Source of the DNA: an uncultured Opitutaceae bacterium
GTDB taxonomy: Bacteria > Verrucomicrobiota > Verrucomicrobiia > Opitutales > Opitutaceae
Direction: 5' to 3'
Assembly: GCA_951813085.1 (NCBI GenBank)
Contig: OX638348.1
Location: 1,435,627 to 1,499,626, forward strand
Length of the DNA: 64,000 nucleotides
Positions 15,573 to 25,079 of the stretch are shown here, one piece after another (position 1 is the first letter of the stretch; each line of letters begins with the position of its first letter). The position numbers and the translations under genes are program-made. The notes under the pieces were generated by a model that saw only the letters and a list, made by a program, of their open reading frames with translations, was not told the origin of the DNA and made no database searches.

Positions 15573-16862
15573 TCAGCCAAAGAGATCCAGTATCGGCGTC
15601 CCTTTGTCCGCGACTCGAAACGGTCGGCCACTCGGAGAATACACCGTCTTCTCAAGCGGCATTCCCAAGGCATATGCAATCGTTGCGTTGAAATCGGGAA
15701 CTTCGACCTTGCGATCACTGACGAATTTTCCAGTTTCATCAGTCTCCCCGTAAACCTGACCTCCTCGGATTCCTCCACCCGCTAATGCGCACGAAAATGC
15801 TGTTGGCGAGTGATCGCGCCCATCGTTGTCATTGATCTTTGGAGTCCTTCCGAATTCGGTCGCCAATACGACCATTGTCTCCTCCAGCATCCCTCTCCTT
15901 TCCAAATCGGCTAGCAGCGTTCCCAGTGCTTGGTCCAAGGTTTGAGCATTCTCTTCCACACGCTCGAAATTATTGGTATGCGTATCCCATCCTCCTAGCG
16001 TCACTTCAACGAATCGAACATCATGCTCTACAAGACGACGGGCCAACAAGCACCCTTGCCCAAATGGATTGGATCCATATGCGTCCCTCAAATTCTTCGG
16101 CTCCCTTTCCAATTCGAATGCAGCCAAATCCCGGCTACTCATCAATTTAATGGCGTCGTCATACATATCCGTATACGCACGCGTCTTCTTTTGGTCGTAT
16201 CGACCATGGAATTCAGCGTCGAATGCGTTCGTCAGCATCACAGAGTCGCGAAACTCCTTTTCGGTCGTCCCTTTCCGTATCTTGCTATTCTGCAACCCAG
16301 CCTCTGGATTACCGATCACCAGTGGGGCAAAACGTTGCTCGAAAAAGCCACTGCCCCCTCCAGGGTTCGGGCTACCGACATGCACCACTCCTGGCAAATT
16401 TGGATTCCGAGGACCATCCATTTTCATCAACCAAGAACCGATTCCTGGATGGACGATTGTCCCTCGTTTCGTGTAACTCGAATGCATGAAGTAACGCCCT
16501 TCCTCATGCGCTCCCTGCGTAGAGCTTAGCGAGCGCACCACCGCCGTCTTGTCCATTTGCTTAGCGATATTGGGCAAGTATTCACTAATTCGTATACCGG
16601 AGCCCTGAGTCGAAATCGCTTCAACGGGTCCTTTAACGCTACGTTCTGTTTTCGGATCGAATGTATCCAAATGGCTCATGCCTCCTGCCATATAGAGATA
16701 GATGACATTCTTCGCGGTAGGCGCTCTCATTGGAGCTGATCCCGCGAGGGCCTGCGAACGAATGGCTAAGGGCATCAGTCCAACGCCTAGAAAAGCTTTA
16801 GCGGAATAGGCCAAGAATTCACGACGATCTTGATCAGGCAATTTTCTTATAACTTCCTTCAT
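15573..16862 (-). CDS. DUF1501 family protein with Tat-type signal
   Basis: The 429-residue protein begins with a twin-arginine style leader (D-R-R-E-F-L-A-Y-S-A-K-A-F-L-G-V-G at ~12-28), pointing to export of a folded protein. The body is DUF1501, a branch of the alkaline-phosphatase-like superfamily common in Planctomycetes and Verrucomicrobia. Visible signatures include Y-L-Y-M-A-G-G-M-S-H-L-D-T-F-D-P-K, G-G-W-D-T-H-T-N-N and A-T-E-F-G-R-T-P-K-I-N, followed by G-R-D-H. These Asp/His residues are likely metal ligands. It sits between the PSD1 gene (37 bases upstream) and the cytochrome/LRR gene. The reaction is unknown. Confidence 0.85.
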   Translation of the reverse strand: MKEVIRKLPDQDRREFLAYSAKAFLGVGLMPLAIRSQALAGSAPMRAPTAKNVIYLYMAGGMSHLDTFDPKTERSVKGPVEAISTQGSGIRISEYLPNIAKQMDKTAVVRSLSSTQGAHEEGRYFMHSSYTKRGTIVHPGIGSWLMKMDGPRNPNLPGVVHVGSPNPGGGSGFFEQRFAPLVIGNPEAGLQNSKIRKGTTEKEFRDSVMLTNAFDAEFHGRYDQKKTRAYTDMYDDAIKLMSSRDLAAFELEREPKNLRDAYGSNPFGQGCLLARRLVEHDVRFVEVTLGGWDTHTNNFERVEENAQTLDQALGTLLADLERRGMLEETMVVLATEFGRTPKINDNDGRDHSPTAFSCALAGGGIRGGQVYGETDETGKFVSDRKVEVPDFNATIAYALGMPLEKTVYSPSGRPFRVADKGTPILDLFG

Positions 16863-16899
16863 AGCGTTTATTTTCCTTCTCTCTCCAGCCGCTTCTACC

Positions 16900-19059
16900 T
16901 TATTGAATGAACCGAAATTCCTGCGTATTTATCAAGGCAGACAAAATCTGCTTATATCCCTTGTTCCCGCTATACTCCTGCAGTTGAGATCCGATCAATT
17001 CCCGTTCCCTTGGAGTTGGCGACCTAGAGAAAAAACTCTGGAATATGATATCCACTTTCTTACTACGGCTGTTAGCATTTCGAATGGATTCGTTCAACGC
17101 TGAATTTGGCCGCATCAGCCAACCGATCGCCTCACCATTAAGCAGCCTGAGAGCCTGAGTTATTGATGCCTCGCTGGTTGAGCTCTCGATTATTTCACGA
17201 TCGGATTGCCCGAATTGCCGCAAAAAATGGCCAGCTGGTGCGGGCGATATCACTTCTGAGGCCCGCACCATGGAAACAGGCATGCCACGCCACCTCGGGT
17301 CTCTTCGCATAGCTTTGTAGTCTTCCGCGCCCTCATCATTTCCAGCAGCAAGTCCGGCGCTCATTCCTCCATTCCCCATTGAGTAGAAAGCCTGCGTCAT
17401 TTCGCTCGTGTCTTCTCCATTTATCTTAGCGAGCAATATTTCAGTGGCTTGATTCTTCTTGGATCGCGACTCCCTGTAATCCTTGCGCAATTCGCTTCTT
17501 TCCTTGTCGGTACTCGCGTTGCTTAGATTCTTGCGGTATGATTTTTCGTATTCAATAAAACGATTTTCCATATCTGTTAGATGCTGAACGAGACCATAAA
17601 TCGTAGGCGTATCCAGCTTCTCGAGTCGATCTACCCTCTCTTTCATCTGGCGCTCTCCATTCCGAGCCCTCATCAGCTGTGGTTCAACCCCTGTCCGCTC
17701 GTCCAAATCGACCACGGCTAGAGTCAATAGCGAGTCCCACATCTGCTCCGCCGTCATACGTCGCAGCAGAGGTCCTTGAACGTAGTAGATTTCATCGGGC
17801 TCCGGAGCCGAAGAGGATACTTCGCTCTGGTACGTTCTCGTATTGAACACGATTCTCAGATAGCGTTTCATATCGAAATCGCTTTCTATCATAACCGACT
17901 CTAAGTAATCCATGAGCTCTGGATTGGAGGGCACCGTATCATCGGTTAAATTGTCCACGGGTTCGATCAGTCCAATTCCCATTGCCTTCTTCCATAAACG
18001 ATTGGCAATGACCTTGGCGAACCTCGGGTTCTCCGCCGAAACCATCCAATCCGCATAAACTTCACGAGGATCGTCATTCTTACCTACGACCGCCCTTTCA
18101 CCGAAAGGCGTTTCCGGAGAGATTTTTTGCTTTGGCTTGGCATTCTTGTATTGATAATCATCCGGTAGCCGAAGAGGACGTTCGGTCTCCGCAGCTTGGG
18201 CTGTCATAGGCTGTATCAAATCTCTGACTACACGTCTCTGAGAATTGGAAGGTTGAGACATTTTACGCGCTTCCGCTTTCGAATGACCTTCGCTCAATGA
18301 TTTTTGGAACAGCGCCCTTTGAATTTTCTGGAAATCTTGAGAAATGGGAACTTTTCCATAGGGTAATTGAGCCTGCAAACCGAAGGTATAGGCGGCCATA
18401 TGGTAGTACTCCTTCTGAGTCCGCTTGTCGAATGGATGATCATGGCATTGGGCGCACTGCATTCGCGTACCCAGGAAGACTTGGGCCGTATTGGACATAT
18501 TGTCCAAAGGCATACCGGCGTCTCTGAGATAGTAGCCGACCGCTGGGTCATCCCACACATAACCCTCAGATGTAATCATCTCCTTCACGAACTGATCGTA
18601 GGGAAGATTTTGACGCAGGTTATCTTTGATCCAATCTTGGTAAGATACCATAATGGTCCGACGTCCTCGCGATTTCACTCGCAAAACATCCGCCCAGTAA
18701 TTGTAGAACGAACTGACATAGCCTTCAGATTCTAGTAGATCATCGATTAGGGCTGATCGCTTGTCTTCCCCTTTCGAGTGCAGGAATCGAGAAAGCTCAT
18801 CGTAGGTTGGAATTCTGCCAGCGATATCGAGGTAGATCCTTCGCGCGAAAACTGCATCTGATACGGGTGGATTCCGGTCCAGACCAACCGAATCAAGATT
18901 CTTCTGAACCAGGGAGTCGATACGCTCAATGATCGGGTCAATCGAGTCCGACGGAATCTCAGATAAATTCGCCAATAACCCCGTTAGCGAGCTGCAAATC
19001 ACAGTCGCAATCCCAATTGGCCTAATCAGTTTTCTCAGACGTAAAACAAATGGGTTCAT
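16900..19059 (-). CDS. PSD1 protein (DUF1549 + DUF1553)
   Basis: The start at ATG 19059 is chosen because it precedes a hydrophobic leader (I-G-I-A-T-V-I-C-S-S-L-T-G-L-L-A); an in-frame ATG at 19122 adds only polar residues. DUF1549 follows, with F-A-R-R-I-Y-L-D-I-A-G-R-I-P-T and a heme-like C-A-Q-C-H-D-H-P-F-D near 18.45 kb. DUF1553 makes up the C-terminal half (N-P-R-F-A-K-V-I-A-N-R-L-W-K, Q-A-L-R-L-L-N-G). The middle holds a Lys/Glu-rich insert. It is the first gene of the cassette with DUF1501 and cytochrome/LRR genes, spaced so closely that cotranscription is likely. The enzymatic role is unknown. Confidence 0.85.
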   Translation of the reverse strand: MNPFVLRLRKLIRPIGIATVICSSLTGLLANLSEIPSDSIDPIIERIDSLVQKNLDSVGLDRNPPVSDAVFARRIYLDIAGRIPTYDELSRFLHSKGEDKRSALIDDLLESEGYVSSFYNYWADVLRVKSRGRRTIMVSYQDWIKDNLRQNLPYDQFVKEMITSEGYVWDDPAVGYYLRDAGMPLDNMSNTAQVFLGTRMQCAQCHDHPFDKRTQKEYYHMAAYTFGLQAQLPYGKVPISQDFQKIQRALFQKSLSEGHSKAEARKMSQPSNSQRRVVRDLIQPMTAQAAETERPLRLPDDYQYKNAKPKQKISPETPFGERAVVGKNDDPREVYADWMVSAENPRFAKVIANRLWKKAMGIGLIEPVDNLTDDTVPSNPELMDYLESVMIESDFDMKRYLRIVFNTRTYQSEVSSSAPEPDEIYYVQGPLLRRMTAEQMWDSLLTLAVVDLDERTGVEPQLMRARNGERQMKERVDRLEKLDTPTIYGLVQHLTDMENRFIEYEKSYRKNLSNASTDKERSELRKDYRESRSKKNQATEILLAKINGEDTSEMTQAFYSMGNGGMSAGLAAGNDEGAEDYKAMRRDPRWRGMPVSMVRASEVISPAPAGHFLRQFGQSDREIIESSTSEASITQALRLLNGEAIGWLMRPNSALNESIRNANSRSKKVDIIFQSFFSRSPTPRERELIGSQLQEYSGNKGYKQILSALINTQEFRFIQ

Positions 19060-19274
19060 AGCAGATGGAGTATTTCTCGGGCCTGTGGCGATTCGAGCGC
19101 CGCAATCACTTATTACTATCAAATAACGACGCTTGGACCCGTCGAGTTTCGATATTTTGTGGAATAAGATGTAATTCCAAACTAAATATCCCTAAAGGAA
19201 TAGAATTTGCTCCAAGTTCTAATTAATTCCCCTAATTTGGATTGAGCAAATCCCTTCACCAGCTCGGCGAGCGG

Positions 19275-20186
<912 letters not shown>

Positions 20187-20308
20187 TCAATGCTCGCCCC
20201 TCATCCCGACCAAAGCTGGGGTCCGTCCAGCTTCTATCGATCTCAAAACTCGTTTTCGTTATTGATTAGCTCCGCCAAGCCGCTACTGGAGGATAAAGAG
20301 AGAACACT

Positions 20309-20887
20309 ATGTCAAAGCGAAGATTCTGTTGGATAGACTTAGAAATGACGGGGTTGGATCCTAATACGGATCGTATTCTCGAAGCAGGAGTCATCGTCAC
20401 TGACAAGCAATTGAACGTCGTTTTCGAATGGGAAACCGCCGTACGCCAAGCCTCCGAAACGCTCGAAGCAATGAATGACTGGTGCAAGCATCACCATAGC
20501 GAAAGCGGATTGATCGAACGCGTACCGGACGGAATTTCCGAAACGGAGCTTGATCAACGTCTCGTCGAGATCGCTAAGGAGCATTTCAAGAAGAAAAACC
20601 CAGTTGTCATCTGTGGAAATTCGATTTCTCAAGACCGAAAATTTATAGACAACTATTTACCCAATTTCGCTGAGCGCCTGCACTACAGAATGCTCGACGT
20701 ATCCAGTTTCAAGATAGTCTTCCGGGAAATGCTGGGTCGAGAATTCAAGAAAAAGAACACCCACCGTGCGCTAGAGGACATTAAGGAGTCTATCGCGGAA
20801 CTCCAATACTATCTGTCCGCCATTGATGCGTCCGAATTATCGCTTATCGACAATTCCCACAGTCCGCCCAGCGCGCAAGACGAATAG
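20309..20887 (+). CDS. orn: Oligoribonuclease
   Basis: DEDDh-family 3'-5' exoribonuclease that degrades short RNA oligomers, including pGpG. Motifs are in order: I-D-L-E-M-T-G-L-D (Exo I, catalytic Asp and Glu), G-N-S-I-S-Q-D-R-K-F (Exo II) and H-R-A-L-E-D-I (Exo III with His and Asp). The 192-residue length is slightly longer than usual because of a short C-terminal tail. It is divergently oriented to kdsA and convergent with the TPR gene. No operon partners are visible. Confidence 0.95.
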   Translation: MSKRRFCWIDLEMTGLDPNTDRILEAGVIVTDKQLNVVFEWETAVRQASETLEAMNDWCKHHHSESGLIERVPDGISETELDQRLVEIAKEHFKKKNPVVICGNSISQDRKFIDNYLPNFAERLHYRMLDVSSFKIVFREMLGREFKKKNTHRALEDIKESIAELQYYLSAIDASELSLIDNSHSPPSAQDE

Positions 20888-20933
20888 CGCTCTCCATTTT
20901 GAAATCTTGATATAGTTTTTATCCGGATACAAA

Positions 20934-21827
20934 CTAGTCCCGATAAAAAGCGTCAATTTTGTCCGCGACATCGCGGTAGCCAATATCATTCGAATAGATT
21001 GCTTTGTACTGCTCGATCGCATCGTCGGCACGGTCCAATTTGCTGTAGCATTGCGCGAGCTCATAATGAACTTCTTTCTTGAAGTCGTCCATTACGCTCA
21101 AGCTTTCTATAGCCTGTCTTAGCTGCTCAAGAGCGAGATCGTACAAGCCCTTTGCTATAAAGCAGCGTCCCAGAAGAACCAACGACTTCAATCGCAAGCT
21201 GGGACTTCGCTGAGAAATCTGAAACTGCTGAATTGCAGAGTCGACATCATCCGCCTCAAGCAAGTAGCTCCCATACTTGAAGCGCTGGCTATAGTCATTG
21301 GGAAACTGGTCCACCAGCTTCCGACTTTCTTCCAACTTCAGCTCGAGAAGCTCCGCCTCCAAGGACTCGATTCGCTCATTGTGTTTCCCACCAGGACCGA
21401 GATCGCGTCGAAGATCGAAAAGCCCGCGCTCCACTCGATTCACCTTCAATTCACTCCGGAGCTGACGCAACGGCGCATCGTTTTCTGCTTGAGGAAGGGC
21501 AAACGCTTTCTCCAACCAGCGCAAAGCCTCGTCAAATTTCTCCTGATTCATCAATGACCGGACCAGCAACTTGTAGTTGTCGACCTTTTGCGGATCGCGA
21601 TGGATGGCCTCCATCGACATCAAGTCGTTGGAACGTTCCTCTCCCCCCAATTCATCGACGACTACCCGATTCGCCCGCTCTAGTGAATCCGCTTCCTCCC
21701 TATCCTTCAACTTGGAACGAAAGTCCTCTTCCTTGTCCTCCCATTTCCCTTGGTTTATGGAGTGAGCGACCGATGCCGACTTAACGAGCTCCTGCACCTG
21801 TCCGTTTCCCGGTCGAATACGGTTCAA
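20934..21827 (-). CDS. Tetratricopeptide-repeat protein, 3' part of a probably broken gene
   Basis: This is a 297-codon frame from a TTG at 21827. It contains TPR-like helices (E-K-F-D-E-A-L-R-W-L-E-K-A-F-A-L-P near the middle; K-G-L-Y-D-L-A-L-E-Q-L-R-Q-A-I, then E-L-A-Q-C-Y-S-K-L-D-R-A-D-D-A-I-E-Q-Y-K at the C-terminus). Upstream of the TTG the same frame stays open and reads F-Y-R-E-S-L-A-I-A-E-R-L-N, a plausible TPR helix, so the true frame probably begins earlier. The preceding gene ends in another frame exactly here (ATTGA overlap). I think both parts were one gene that suffered an internal deletion and frameshift. TPR proteins mediate protein contacts; the partner is unknown. Confidence 0.55.
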   Translation of the reverse strand: MNRIRPGNGQVQELVKSASVAHSINQGKWEDKEEDFRSKLKDREEADSLERANRVVVDELGGEERSNDLMSMEAIHRDPQKVDNYKLLVRSLMNQEKFDEALRWLEKAFALPQAENDAPLRQLRSELKVNRVERGLFDLRRDLGPGGKHNERIESLEAELLELKLEESRKLVDQFPNDYSQRFKYGSYLLEADDVDSAIQQFQISQRSPSLRLKSLVLLGRCFIAKGLYDLALEQLRQAIESLSVMDDFKKEVHYELAQCYSKLDRADDAIEQYKAIYSNDIGYRDVADKIDAFYRD

Positions 21828-22189
21828 TCGTTCTGCGATCGCCAGGCTTTCTCTGTAGAATTGTATACATTCTTGCTCAATATGGATTCGCCGATCGACA
21901 TCGATCTTTCAGGCTTCCGTTTCAGCAACGCGTATCCTTGCAGCAATGAAGGATAGCTAGAGAGTCGGCTCAAATAGAGATCGATAGACTTCGATTTCTC
22001 CGCATAGACGCGTCGCTGTGCCTTTCGCAGCAATCGCCGCACTTCCAAGCAACCCGGTTCTCCAAGCAGGATCTCGCTACAAATTTCTATCGTGTACCCG
22101 AAGTTGCCCCGCGTCATAGCCAAACGCGCAGTTTCCATTTTCTTGCGATCTCGATCGCTCAAATCGTATTCAAGCGCTTCAGGCATCAA
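21824..22189 (-). CDS. N-terminal part of the TPR protein
   Basis: The 121-codon frame starts at ATG 22189, just after glmM's stop (22191). Residues ~1-60 are a helical repeat unit (K-K-M-E-T-A-R-L-A-M-T-R-G-N-F-G-Y-T-I-E-I-C, then E-P-G-C-L-E-V-R-R-L-L-R-K-A-Q). A short segment follows (G-E-S-I-L-S-K-N) that should lead into further repeats. Instead the frame leaves coding-like sequence (V-Y-N-S-T-E-K-A-W-R-S-Q-N-D) and stops. The switch point is around 21860-21880. Position behind trpD and glmM suggests cotranscription. Alternatively it could be a genuine short protein translationally coupled to the next. Confidence 0.5.
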   Translation of the reverse strand: MMPEALEYDLSDRDRKKMETARLAMTRGNFGYTIEICSEILLGEPGCLEVRRLLRKAQRRVYAEKSKSIDLYLSRLSSYPSLLQGYALLKRKPERSMSIGESILSKNVYNSTEKAWRSQND

Positions 22190-22190
22190 G

Positions 22191-23537
22191 CTACTCCAAG
22201 TCCTCTTTCACAGATTGCTCCAACTGGCTTATCGCTTCCATCGTTTTTGCATCGGAATCCGCTTCAACCAGCAGCCTTATTTTCGGCTCTGTTCCCGAAT
22301 ACCGCAAAAGCAATCGTCCCTTCGATCCAAAGGATTCCTCAATATCTTTAATTGCCCTGGAGATCTGAGGACAGTTTTCAATCGGAGGTTTTTGAGACAC
22401 ACGAATCGCCCTGGTTGCCTGGGGAAACGCGCGATAGAACGATGACAGTTCCGAAAGCGATTGACCCGATTCCACCACCGCTAGGGCTACTTTCATCGCC
22501 GCAAACAAACCATCGCCAGTCATGGAAAAGTCACCCAGTACCACATGCCCAGATTCTTCGCCTCCAACATTGTATCCATCTGCGACCATCAACCTAGAGA
22601 TAAACTTATCGCCGATATCAACTCGCTTCACAGATATTCCCTTTTCTGAGAGCGCCGTATCCAGGCCAAGATTGCTTTGGATCGTCGTCACCAATACACC
22701 CTGCTTCAACTCGCCCATGCTCTGCGAGTGAATAGCGAGCAGCCCTAAGGTTGCCTCACCCGCGAGCTTTATTCCATTTTCATCAAAAGCGATCATTCGG
22801 TCGCCATCGCCATCAAATGCGAAGCCTAGATCGTATTTGTTATTTCCATACAGGTTTCCAATGAAATCTGGGCATTCGCTTCCAACCCCGTCGTTTATAT
22901 TCGTTCCATTTGGCGAAATACCCACCGCATCAACTTCGGCTCCAAACCGCTCGAGCATATTCACGGCAATCCCGCTAAGAGCTCCGTTCGCGCAATCGAT
23001 CGCTATACGCTTCCCTTTCAAATACATGGCAGGAAAAGCGCTCGCCACCGCTTCAACATATGCCTCAACTGCTTGGACTGCGTCATCGCCCGCAACGGGA
23101 AAAGCGCTCCCTTCAGGACATGCGACAAGATCCACCTCCCTATCCAAAGCGTACTCCGAGTCCTCCGATAGCTTCGTGCCCATTCCACTGAAGAACTTCA
23201 GTCCATTGTCGCTACTAGGATTGTGGGACGCCGTCAGCGCGCATCCCATATTCGCCTCGCCAAGAGCGACAACCTTAGCGATGGCCGGCGTAGGCGCTAC
23301 TCCTATCGACTGAACCTTCCCCCCTTCAGACTCAAAACTCGACTTCAATGCAGCCAGAAGAAGCGGCCCCGATCCGCGCGTATCCCTGCCGACTACTAAT
23401 AGCGGGGAATTAATTTCCTTGTCCCGCTTGAGCAGTCGTGCCGCAGCCACGCCCGCCCGGAATGCAATTTCGTCATTCAGCGCGGGTCCACCGTATTCCC
23501 CCCGAATGCCGTCCGTTCCAAAGTGCTTTAATGTCAT
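22191..23537 (-). CDS. glmM: Phosphoglucosamine mutase
   Basis: Interconverts glucosamine-6-phosphate and glucosamine-1-phosphate, on the way to UDP-GlcNAc for peptidoglycan and LPS. It carries F-G-T-D-G-I-R-G at the N-terminus, the phosphoserine loop T-A-S-H-N-P-S-S-D-N-G-L-K, the metal loop D-G-D-G-D-R, the sugar-binding G-G-E-E-S-G-H and the phosphate-binding R-Y-S-G-T-E-P near the C-terminus. The 448-residue length is normal. Its ATG overlaps the end of trpD by four bases, so the two are translationally coupled, and the TPR gene follows directly. Confidence 0.95.
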   Translation of the reverse strand: MTLKHFGTDGIRGEYGGPALNDEIAFRAGVAAARLLKRDKEINSPLLVVGRDTRGSGPLLLAALKSSFESEGGKVQSIGVAPTPAIAKVVALGEANMGCALTASHNPSSDNGLKFFSGMGTKLSEDSEYALDREVDLVACPEGSAFPVAGDDAVQAVEAYVEAVASAFPAMYLKGKRIAIDCANGALSGIAVNMLERFGAEVDAVGISPNGTNINDGVGSECPDFIGNLYGNNKYDLGFAFDGDGDRMIAFDENGIKLAGEATLGLLAIHSQSMGELKQGVLVTTIQSNLGLDTALSEKGISVKRVDIGDKFISRLMVADGYNVGGEESGHVVLGDFSMTGDGLFAAMKVALAVVESGQSLSELSSFYRAFPQATRAIRVSQKPPIENCPQISRAIKDIEESFGSKGRLLLRYSGTEPKIRLLVEADSDAKTMEAISQLEQSVKEDLE

Positions 23538-24580
23538 ATCGATTTATAAAACTCGCTGCATTGCCGGATCTTTTGGCGAACGCTCCCTCCACAAAGCAAA
23601 TCCCGCGCCTCCGAAATTCCATCAGCTATGCTAGCGTGCCTTCCCACGATATAGAACGCTGCCGCCGCATTCGCTACCACCGAATCCTCCAGCGCTTGCG
23701 GGGCCTTCCCTTCAAGCAAATCATCCAAAATTTTTAGATTCATCTCAACGTCTCCCCCTTCCAGGTCAGACAAAGGTCCTTCGACAATTCCGAGGCCTTC
23801 CGGCGACCAACGTTCTGAAAGCGCTCTCAATTCCCCAAATCCGCGAGCGATATTGGTTCCCGCAGCGCTGAATTCATCCATTCCTCCCCGATCGCCCAGG
23901 TCGCAATGCGCTATCAACCCGGCCCTCAAGCCAAGGGAATCCTGGGCAGATGCCATCAGTTCAACAACCTCGGAGCTATAGACGCCCAGGAGCTGGTACG
24001 CAGGTTTGGCAGGATTGATTAGCGGCCCCAATATATTGAATACAGTTCGTTGTCCTTTCTCGGCAAGGGACTGACGCACCGGCACGATCTCCTTGAAGGC
24101 GGGATGGAAGGCGGGCGCAAACATGAAGCAGAAACCCAATTCCTGCATCGAACGTTTCAATACAGCGTCGTCAGAGGCAATATCGATTCCGAGCGCTTCG
24201 AGCAGGTTGGAACTGCCACACTTTGACGTTATCGAACGATTCCCATGCTTCAGCACAGGTATGCCCGCAGCTGCCACCACCAAAGTCACCGTGGTGCTGA
24301 TATTGAACGTATGCTGCTTGTCGCCTCCGGTTCCGCACACATCGATAGCTGCAGCGCTCCATTTGTCTAGCCCAGGGTTTCTTGCTAGCTCCCGGTATCG
24401 CCTAGCCAAGCCGGCTACCTCCTCTGCGGATTCCCCTTTCTTAGCCAGGAGCGTCAAAAACTCCGCTTTCAAAGCCGGGTCTTCGCTCGATGAGGCAAGC
24501 AAATCCGCAACGCTGATCGCCTGCTCCTCAGATAAATTCGAGCCCTCAGAAACGATGGATATGCACGCCTCAAGTTCCAT
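23534..24580 (-). CDS. trpD: Anthranilate phosphoribosyltransferase
   Basis: Transfers the phosphoribosyl group from PRPP to anthranilate, the second step from chorismate to tryptophan. Visible motifs are V-C-G-T-G-G-D-K (PRPP-binding glycine loop), F-N-I-S-T-T-V, K-H-G-N-R-S-I-T-S-K-C-G-S-S-N-L-L-E-A-L-G and N-I-L-G-P-L-I-N-P. The 348-residue length is standard for the monofunctional enzyme. It is separated from trpB (at ~46 kb) and coupled instead to glmM by a four-base overlap. No leader peptide with Trp codons is evident in the 265 bases upstream. Confidence 0.95.
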   Translation of the reverse strand: MELEACISIVSEGSNLSEEQAISVADLLASSSEDPALKAEFLTLLAKKGESAEEVAGLARRYRELARNPGLDKWSAAAIDVCGTGGDKQHTFNISTTVTLVVAAAGIPVLKHGNRSITSKCGSSNLLEALGIDIASDDAVLKRSMQELGFCFMFAPAFHPAFKEIVPVRQSLAEKGQRTVFNILGPLINPAKPAYQLLGVYSSEVVELMASAQDSLGLRAGLIAHCDLGDRGGMDEFSAAGTNIARGFGELRALSERWSPEGLGIVEGPLSDLEGGDVEMNLKILDDLLEGKAPQALEDSVVANAAAAFYIVGRHASIADGISEARDLLCGGSVRQKIRQCSEFYKSI

Positions 24581-24845
24581 ATTGGGAGAGAATTAAGGGC
24601 CCTGTTTCTCAAAAACAATTCTAATCGCAATCCCTGGGGTCCAATTGTAGGAAAGTTCTGAGGATAAGCGCTTTCCAGAGTCAGCAAACATGATGGCGCA
24701 ACTATTTGCCAATAGGCTGCCCAAAGCGTGCTCTTTGAATTGACCCTGAAATACCAAACATTAACTTGACGGCCTACATAGCCCCCGTTATCAAACGCTC
24801 CTTTTATTGAAACACGCCCAAGTCCGAGCTTAAAATTCCAATCAA

Positions 24846-25025
24846 ATGGCTAACCCAAAACGCAAGCAATCCAAACGTCGCAGCCGTCTCCGTCGCGGAG
24901 CCAATCGTTTCGAGGAGCCACAGCTCGCCAAGGACCCGGTTGACGGCACTGCTTTCCGCCCACACCGCGTGAATCCAAACAACGGAATGTACCGCGGTCG
25001 CCAAGTGACCGATGCGTCAATTTAA
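24846..25025 (+). CDS. rpmF: Ribosomal protein bL32
   Basis: A 59-residue protein of the large ribosomal subunit. It starts M-A-N-P-K-R-K-Q-S-K-R-R-S-R-L-R-R, the highly basic N-terminus of bL32, followed by an acidic/proline part (F-E-E-P-Q-L). The usual zinc-type C-x2-C pairs are absent, so it is the C-minus form. It stands 54 bases before plsX and heads the classic rpmF-plsX-fabH order that links ribosome and fatty-acid synthesis genes. The 265 bases upstream contain no other gene I can support. Confidence 0.93.
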   Translation: MANPKRKQSKRRSRLRRGANRFEEPQLAKDPVDGTAFRPHRVNPNNGMYRGRQVTDASI

Positions 25026-25079
25026 AATAGCACACCTGCGGACTCGATTCGATTCCGTGGCAAAAATACCTGAAGCCTA

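Noticed and set aside
15839-16529. Several overlapping plus-strand frames of 100-170 codons
   Set aside because: All are antisense to the DUF1501 gene, which is fully conserved on the minus strand.
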